From positions 1 through 10,566 of the forward strand of contig JAHFGZ010000034.1 in assembly GCA_023247155.1 (NCBI GenBank): a DNA stretch of 10,566 nucleotides. The letters run 5' to 3'. This DNA is from Candidatus Omnitrophota bacterium (GTDB lineage Bacteria > Omnitrophota > Gorgyraeia > Aquiviventales > Aquiviventaceae). Below are positions 6,319 to 10,566 of the stretch, piece after piece. The first letter of the stretch is position 1. Each line of letters begins with the position of its first letter. The notes under the pieces are model-generated. The model made no database searches, was not told the origin of the DNA, and worked only from the letters and a program-made list of their open reading frames with translations. The position numbers were made by a program, and so were the translations under genes.

Positions 6319-7182
6319 ATGGACTGGTGCGCGACCGCGTGGGCGGCCGAGGCCGGAGCCGGCGTGACGGTCCCCGAGCCGCCGAATCTCATCACGCTGC
6401 TGCTCGCCGGGCTCCACGCCGGGCCGCTGCATGACTGGCTCCACGCGTGGGAGAACGTCGTGTTCGCCTGGGTCATCGGCCTCGCCCTGGCCGGGGCGCT
6501 GCTGTGGGCCGCGCGCCGCCCGGCGCTGATCCCGCGCGGGGGGCAGAACGCCGCGGAGTGGCTCGTGGAGCTCTTCGAGCAGGCCTTCGCGGGCGACCTC
6601 GGAGCGCACACGCGGCAGTTCCTGCCGTTCCTCGGGACGCTCTTCCTCTACATCCTCGCGATGAACTGGGCCGCCCTCCTGCCGTTCTTCAAGTCGCCGA
6701 CCGGGGGGCTCATCCTGCACGGCTCGGAGGTGGTGAGCGGCGGGTTCGTGACGACGGCATCGCTGGCCATCTGCGTCTTCCTCTACGTCCAGTACACCGC
6801 GATCCGAGAAAACGGCCTGCTCGCCTACCTGCACCACCTCATGGGCAGCCCCAGCAACCCCGGGGAGGTCTTCCTGTGCGTCATGACGCTCGCGCCGGTG
6901 ACCCACATCCTCGGCGAGCTGGTGCGGCCCATCAGCCTGGCGCTGCGGCTCTTCGGCAACGTGACGGGGGATGACATCCTCTTCGGCGTTTTCTTCGTCC
7001 TGGGCCTGCTGGCGCTCAGTCCCCTGCACGCCCCCATCGGGCTGCCGCTGCATCTGTTGATCGTGCCGCTCGTCCTGCTCTTCGGGTTCGTCCAGGCGAT
7101 GATCTTCACGTGGCTGACCAGTGCCTACCTGAGCCTGGCCTTGCCGCACGGCGAGACACCTCAACACAAAGGAGGGGAATGA
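6319..7182 (+). CDS. atpB: F-type ATP synthase subunit a
   Basis: This 287-residue membrane protein forms the proton half-channels of Fo beside the c-ring. The decisive motif is ELVRPISLALRLFGNVTGDD, carrying the essential arginine R210, which by coincidence of length has the same number as in E. coli. D219 occupies the position of E. coli E219. The last hairpin, GFVQAMIFTWLTSAYLSLAL, holds the conserved glutamine (Q259). Helices are also visible at about 45-65, 102-122, 142-162 and 185-200. The 44-residue lead before the first helix is typical; its extreme N-terminus MDWCATAWAAEAGAG is unremarkable. The start is 3 bases after the atpI-like stop, and the TGA stop overlaps the first of two candidate atpE start codons. 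Confidence 0.96.
   Translation: MDWCATAWAAEAGAGVTVPEPPNLITLLLAGLHAGPLHDWLHAWENVVFAWVIGLALAGALLWAARRPALIPRGGQNAAEWLVELFEQAFAGDLGAHTRQFLPFLGTLFLYILAMNWAALLPFFKSPTGGLILHGSEVVSGGFVTTASLAICVFLYVQYTAIRENGLLAYLHHLMGSPSNPGEVFLCVMTLAPVTHILGELVRPISLALRLFGNVTGDDILFGVFFVLGLLALSPLHAPIGLPLHLLIVPLVLLFGFVQAMIFTWLTSAYLSLALPHGETPQHKGGE
7168..7177 (+). promoter_or_regulatory. Strong Shine-Dalgarno of atpE
   Basis: AAAGGAGGGG is the best ribosome binding site in the window. GGAGG (7171-7175) is 3 bases from ATG 7179 and 6 from ATG 7182, so spacing favours 7182. A strong site fits the need for many c subunits (roughly 8-17) per enzyme relative to one a subunit. It lies within the last codons of atpB. Confidence 0.85.
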
Positions 7183-7427
7183 TGTCCACACCGCAAGGCA
7201 TCCTGGCGCTGGCCCTGCCGCTGGCGCTGGCCCTGGCCGCGTTCTCGTGCGCGTTCGGGCTCGCGAAGGCGGTGGCGGCGGCGATGGAGGCGATCGCCCG
7301 CCAGCCGGAGGCGGGGCAGAAGATTCAGGGTGCGATGATCATCGGGTGCGGGTTCATCGAGGCGCTCACGATCTACGCCCTGGTGGTCGTGCTGCTCTTC
7401 GGCTTCGGCATCATCCGCATCCACTAA
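7182..7427 (+). CDS. atpE: F-type ATP synthase subunit c
   Basis: This 81-residue, two-helix protein is the c-ring subunit. Helix 1 spans about 7-34, the polar loop ARQPEA is at 39-44, and helix 2 spans about 48-76. The ion-binding carboxylate is E60 in GCGFIEALTIYALVVV. The residue after it is alanine, and the helix-1 position that is glutamine in sodium-type rings is leucine (L27), so the ring should bind H+ rather than Na+. The usual helix-1 glycine ladder is mostly alanine here (A24, G26, A28, A30, A32). ATG 7182 is chosen over 7179 for its spacing to the strong Shine-Dalgarno; the alternative adds only one methionine. It ends 7 bases before atpF. Confidence 0.96.
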   Translation: MSTPQGILALALPLALALAAFSCAFGLAKAVAAAMEAIARQPEAGQKIQGAMIIGCGFIEALTIYALVVVLLFGFGIIRIH

Positions 7428-7434
7428 CGCCGGC

Positions 7435-7920
7435 ATGCTGGCGCAGATCGCCACGACGGTCCTCGGGTTCTTCCTGCTGGTCGTCGTGCTCCGGCGGTTC
7501 TTCTGGAGCACGATCCTCCGCGCCCTGGATGAGCGCCGGCACCGGATCGAGGAGGGGTTCAGGCAGCTGGCGAGCGCCAAGGAAGACGTGGCGCGGCTGC
7601 AGGCCGACTACGGCCAGCGCCTGGCCCGGATCGAGGATGAAGCGCGGGGGAAGCTCCAGCGGGCGATCCTGGAGGGCAAACGCATCGCGATCGAGATCCA
7701 GGAGGAGGCCCGCGCGCAGGGCGCCGTCCTGGTGAGCAAGTCCAAGGCAGTGGTGGCGCTGGAGCTGGCGAAGGCGAAGGTCACGCTGCGGGACGAGCTG
7801 GCCGCGATGACGATGGCGGCGATCGAGCGGATCCTCCGCGAGCGGCTCGACGCGGAGCAAGACCGGCGACTGGTGGAGGAGGTCCTGGACGAGCTGGAGC
7901 GGGGCACCCCGACACCCTAG
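7435..7920 (+). CDS. atpF: F-type ATP synthase subunit b
   Basis: This encodes 161 residues, normal for the b subunit that forms the peripheral stalk linking Fo to F1. One N-terminal membrane helix (about 2-24, AQIATTVLGFFLLVVVLRRFFW) is followed by a long charged coiled-coil-like segment (about 30-155) rich in Glu, Arg, Lys, Ala and Leu. FFWSTILRALDERRHRIEEGF after the helix matches the family hinge (normally P-I-x-x-x-L-D-E-R), although the usual proline is not evident. Only one b gene is seen, so the stalk is probably a homodimer. No Shine-Dalgarno is visible in the 7-base gap after atpE, so translation may be coupled. The following 45-base gap to atpH holds an operator-like palindrome. 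Confidence 0.94.
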   Translation: MLAQIATTVLGFFLLVVVLRRFFWSTILRALDERRHRIEEGFRQLASAKEDVARLQADYGQRLARIEDEARGKLQRAILEGKRIAIEIQEEARAQGAVLVSKSKAVVALELAKAKVTLRDELAAMTMAAIERILRERLDAEQDRRLVEEVLDELERGTPTP

Positions 7921-7935
7921 CGCTCTTCTGATGCG

Positions 7936-7958
7936 TGCTATCGTGAAATCTTTCACAC
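7936..7958 (+). promoter_or_regulatory. Rex-operator-like palindrome with overlapping extended -10, between atpF and atpH
   Basis: TCGTGAA-ATCT-TTCACAC (7941-7958) matches the Rex consensus TTGTGAA-N4-TTCACAA at 12 of 14 specified positions with the correct 4-base spacer; its core GTGAAA/TTTCAC is a perfect 6-bp inverted repeat. TGCTATCGT (7936-7944), overlapping its left half, could be an extended -10 (TGn then TATCGT, 4 of 6), a usual place for a repressor site. Rex is an NADH/NAD+-sensing repressor of respiratory and fermentative genes. The site is in the gap between the Fo genes and the F1 genes, so it could drive or block an internal transcript for atpH-A-G. No clear -35 is visible. Confidence 0.45.
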
Positions 7959-7965
7959 AGGCCTG

Positions 7966-8514
7966 ATGGCGCAGGACCCCATCGCGTCCCGCTACGCGCA
8001 GGCGCTGTTCGAGACCGCCAAGGCGGAGCGCGCCGTGGAGCGGACGCAGGAGGAGCTGGCGCTCATCGGGCAGCTCTTCCGCGACCATCCGGCCCTGCGG
8101 CAGTTCCTGCGCAATCCCGACGTGGAGCCTGGCGACAAGGTGGCGGTGCTGGACCGCGCGCTCAAGGGCTCCTGGCCGCCGCTCGTGCAGGCCTTCCTCC
8201 GGATGGTGCTCGCGATGGGGCGCGCGGAGCTCCTCCCCCAGGTGGTGGCCGCCTTCCAGGCGATGGTCGATGCGGATCAGGGCCGCCTGCGCGCGGTGGT
8301 CCGTTCCGCGCGCCCGCTGCCGGCGCCGGCGCTCAAGCGGCTCCGGGCGGCGCTGGAGCGCCGGGAGCGCCTGACGATTGAGCTCACGACCGAAGTGGAC
8401 CCGGAGCTCTTAGGCGGGGTGCAGGTCCGCCTTGACCACCGGGTCATCGACGGCTCGGTCTCCCGACAGCTGGCCGAGCTCCGCGAGCGCCTTCACAGCG
8501 TGCGGGTTCACTGA
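7966..8514 (+). CDS. atpH: F-type ATP synthase subunit delta (OSCP)
   Basis: This encodes 182 residues, normal for delta, which caps F1 and joins it to the b-subunit stalk. The N-terminal helical domain begins IASRYAQALFETAKAE (about 6-21), a standard opening for the family, and includes the HPALRQFLRNPDV segment (41-53). The C-terminal signature DPELLGGVQVRLDHRVIDGS (145-164) followed by VSRQLAELRERL is the OSCP/delta PROSITE-type motif. ATG 7966 is supported by that N-terminal alignment; only a weak AGG at 7959-7961 precedes it. The upstream gap carries a Rex-like palindrome, and the 111-base downstream gap carries a long hairpin repeat, so the gene is set apart from its neighbours more than others in the cluster. 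Confidence 0.95.
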   Translation: MAQDPIASRYAQALFETAKAERAVERTQEELALIGQLFRDHPALRQFLRNPDVEPGDKVAVLDRALKGSWPPLVQAFLRMVLAMGRAELLPQVVAAFQAMVDADQGRLRAVVRSARPLPAPALKRLRAALERRERLTIELTTEVDPELLGGVQVRLDHRVIDGSVSRQLAELRERLHSVRVH

Positions 8515-8533
8515 TGATGGCCAGCCACACCAC

Positions 8534-8605
8534 GCAATGCGGGATGTGGAATGCGGAATTCGGAATAACCGTTACTCCGCATTCCGCGCTCCGAATTCCG
8601 AATGC
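8534..8605 (+). repeat. Long imperfect hairpin repeat in the atpH-atpA gap
   Basis: The left arm (8534-8564) and right arm (8576-8605) align as inverted copies with about 24 of 30 positions paired. The centre, TAAC-C-GTTA (8566-8574), is itself palindromic. Each arm is built of short GGAATGCGGA/GGAATTCGGA-type units, so the element mixes direct and inverted repetition. There is no protein and no U-run. An in-frame ATG at 8602 lies within the right arm and would wrongly extend atpA. The remaining bases of the gap (8515-8533 and 8606-8615) show nothing I can name. It is probably a dispersed palindromic repeat; a regulatory role is open. Confidence 0.85.
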
Positions 8606-8615
8606 TCATCGATCC

Positions 8616-8621
8616 AGGGGA
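8616..8621 (+). promoter_or_regulatory. Shine-Dalgarno of atpA, deciding its start
   Basis: AGGGGA lies 4 bases before ATG 8626 and 1 base before ATG 8623. Spacing favours 8626, giving MARLRPEEVSLALKQEL, which matches usual alpha-subunit N-termini. The upstream in-frame ATG 8602 belongs to the hairpin repeat and lacks a ribosome binding site. Confidence 0.7.
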
Positions 8622-8625
8622 CATG

Positions 8626-10140
<1,515 letters not shown>

Positions 10141-10141
10141 G

Positions 10142-10566
10142 ATGTCGTCGCTCAGGCAGATTCGGCAGCGGTTGCGCAGCACCCAGGGCACGAAGCAGAT
10201 CATGCGCGCGATGCAGCTCGTCTCCGCTTCGAAGCTCAAGCGCGCGCAGGGCCGGCTGCTGCAGGCGCGGGCGGTGCTGGGGTTCCTCGACGGGCTGCTC
10301 CAGCGCGTGCTGGCGGCCGCGCCGCCGCCCGACCATCCCACCACCCACCTGTCGGCCGCGCAGCGGCCTCGCGGCGCCGCCAGCGCTCAGACGACATCTC
10401 GGCGTCGCGGCCTGCCAAAGGCAGGCCCAGGCGGGTGGTGGGACCACCCGCTCTGCGCCGTCCGCGCCGGCGGTCCGAGCGCGCTCGTCCTGTTCACGTC
10501 GGACACCGGGCTGTGCGGCGCCTACAACGCCAACCTCATGCAGTTGGCCGAGTCCCACCTCCGGCG
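10142..10566 (+). CDS. atpG: F-type ATP synthase subunit gamma, N-terminal part with an in-frame insertion (3' end outside window)
   Basis: The frame opens at ATG 10142, one base after the atpA stop, and is still open at the window end (141 codons). Gamma is the rotor shaft of F1. The N-terminal helix MSSLRQIRQRLRSTQGTKQIMRAMQLVSASKLKRAQ (1-36) is characteristic, and ALVLFTSDTGLCGAYNANL (114-132) is the conserved start of the globular domain. Between them is an unusual segment, about residues 67-103, rich in Arg, Gly, Ala and Pro (QRPRGAAS, SRRRGLPKAGPGGWW) and unlike normal gamma. It is flanked by DHP at 64-66 and again at 101-103. Removing one DHP-to-DHP unit (37 codons) gives a normal-looking gamma. 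This is read as an in-frame repeat insertion, not a frameshift. Confidence 0.92.
   Translation, partial: MSSLRQIRQRLRSTQGTKQIMRAMQLVSASKLKRAQGRLLQARAVLGFLDGLLQRVLAAAPPPDHPTTHLSAAQRPRGAASAQTTSRRRGLPKAGPGGWWDHPLCAVRAGGPSALVLFTSDTGLCGAYNANLMQLAESHLR
10336..10443 (+). repeat. Palindromic element inserted in frame within atpG
   Basis: Terminal inverted repeats pair 10336-10351 with 10428-10443: 15 of 16 positions, with one A-C mismatch. The outer 11 are perfect, TCCCACCACCC and GGGTGGTGGGA. Inside are further hairpins: GGCCGC-GCA-GCGGCC (10354-10368), CGAC/GTCG (10392-10395 and 10404-10407) and an 8-bp triloop stem, GGCCTGCC-AAA-GGCAGGCC (10409-10427). The element is 108 bases, a multiple of three, with no stop in the coding frame. 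Near-identical GACCATCC (10331) and GACCACCC (10442) flank it, 111 bases apart, and resemble a target duplication. The pattern recalls coding palindromic elements such as those of Rickettsia. Confidence 0.8.

Noticed and set aside
7110..7178. Upstream extension of atpE
   Set aside because: It overlaps atpB in another frame, and the strong Shine-Dalgarno at 7168-7177 would fall inside it; c subunits begin near MSTPQG.
7182..7427. Sodium-dependent c-ring
   Set aside because: The helix-1 glutamine and the residue after E60 that ligand sodium are replaced by leucine and alanine, so a proton ring is more likely.
10336..10443. Frameshift or assembly error in atpG
   Set aside because: The frame is open through the segment and the protein resumes a normal gamma motif afterwards; the segment has defined inverted ends and flanking direct repeats, which an error would not explain.

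Overview
The window is a high-GC bacterial chromosome segment (roughly two-thirds G+C or more by eye), with every gene on the + strand and no gene-free stretch longer than 136 bases. It joins the distal end of a 14-subunit-type complex I operon (nuoJ 3' end, nuoK, nuoL, nuoM, nuoN) to the proximal part of an F-type ATP synthase operon (atpZ-like, atpI-like, atpB, atpE, atpF, atpH, atpA and the 5' end of atpG). Only 85 bases separate nuoN from the first atp gene, so a redox proton pump and the proton-driven ATP synthase may share one transcription unit. All the enzymes look intact: the charged residues of the antiporter-like subunits, the a-subunit arginine, the c-subunit glutamate and the alpha-subunit P-loop are all present.

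Layout. 1-519: nuoJ end and nuoK, overlapping by ATGA. 520-655: a composite palindromic repeat. 656-5656: nuoL, nuoM and nuoN. In the gaps after nuoL, nuoM and nuoN sit three copies of one hairpin family whose stems differ in sequence but stay paired. 5742-7427: atpZ-like, atpI-like, atpB and atpE, tightly packed. 7435-8514: atpF and atpH, with a Rex-operator-like palindrome in the 45-base gap between them. 8515-8625: a long imperfect hairpin repeat. 8626-10140: atpA. 10142-end: atpG, carrying an in-frame palindromic insertion of about 108-111 bases flanked by a short direct repeat.

Organism. No taxonomic marker is present. High GC, many short palindromic repeats in operon gaps and the atpZ-atpI-B-E-F-H-A-G order suggest an uncultured, metagenome-type lineage; Omnitrophota is my best guess from remembered repeat style, held weakly. 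Complex I plus an H+-type c subunit implies a respiring, proton-coupled cell.

I see no new protein system. The unusual content is non-protein: at least three kinds of palindromic element threaded through an essential bioenergetic operon, one of them inside the gamma-subunit coding sequence, plus a possible redox-sensing operator at the Fo/F1 gene boundary.
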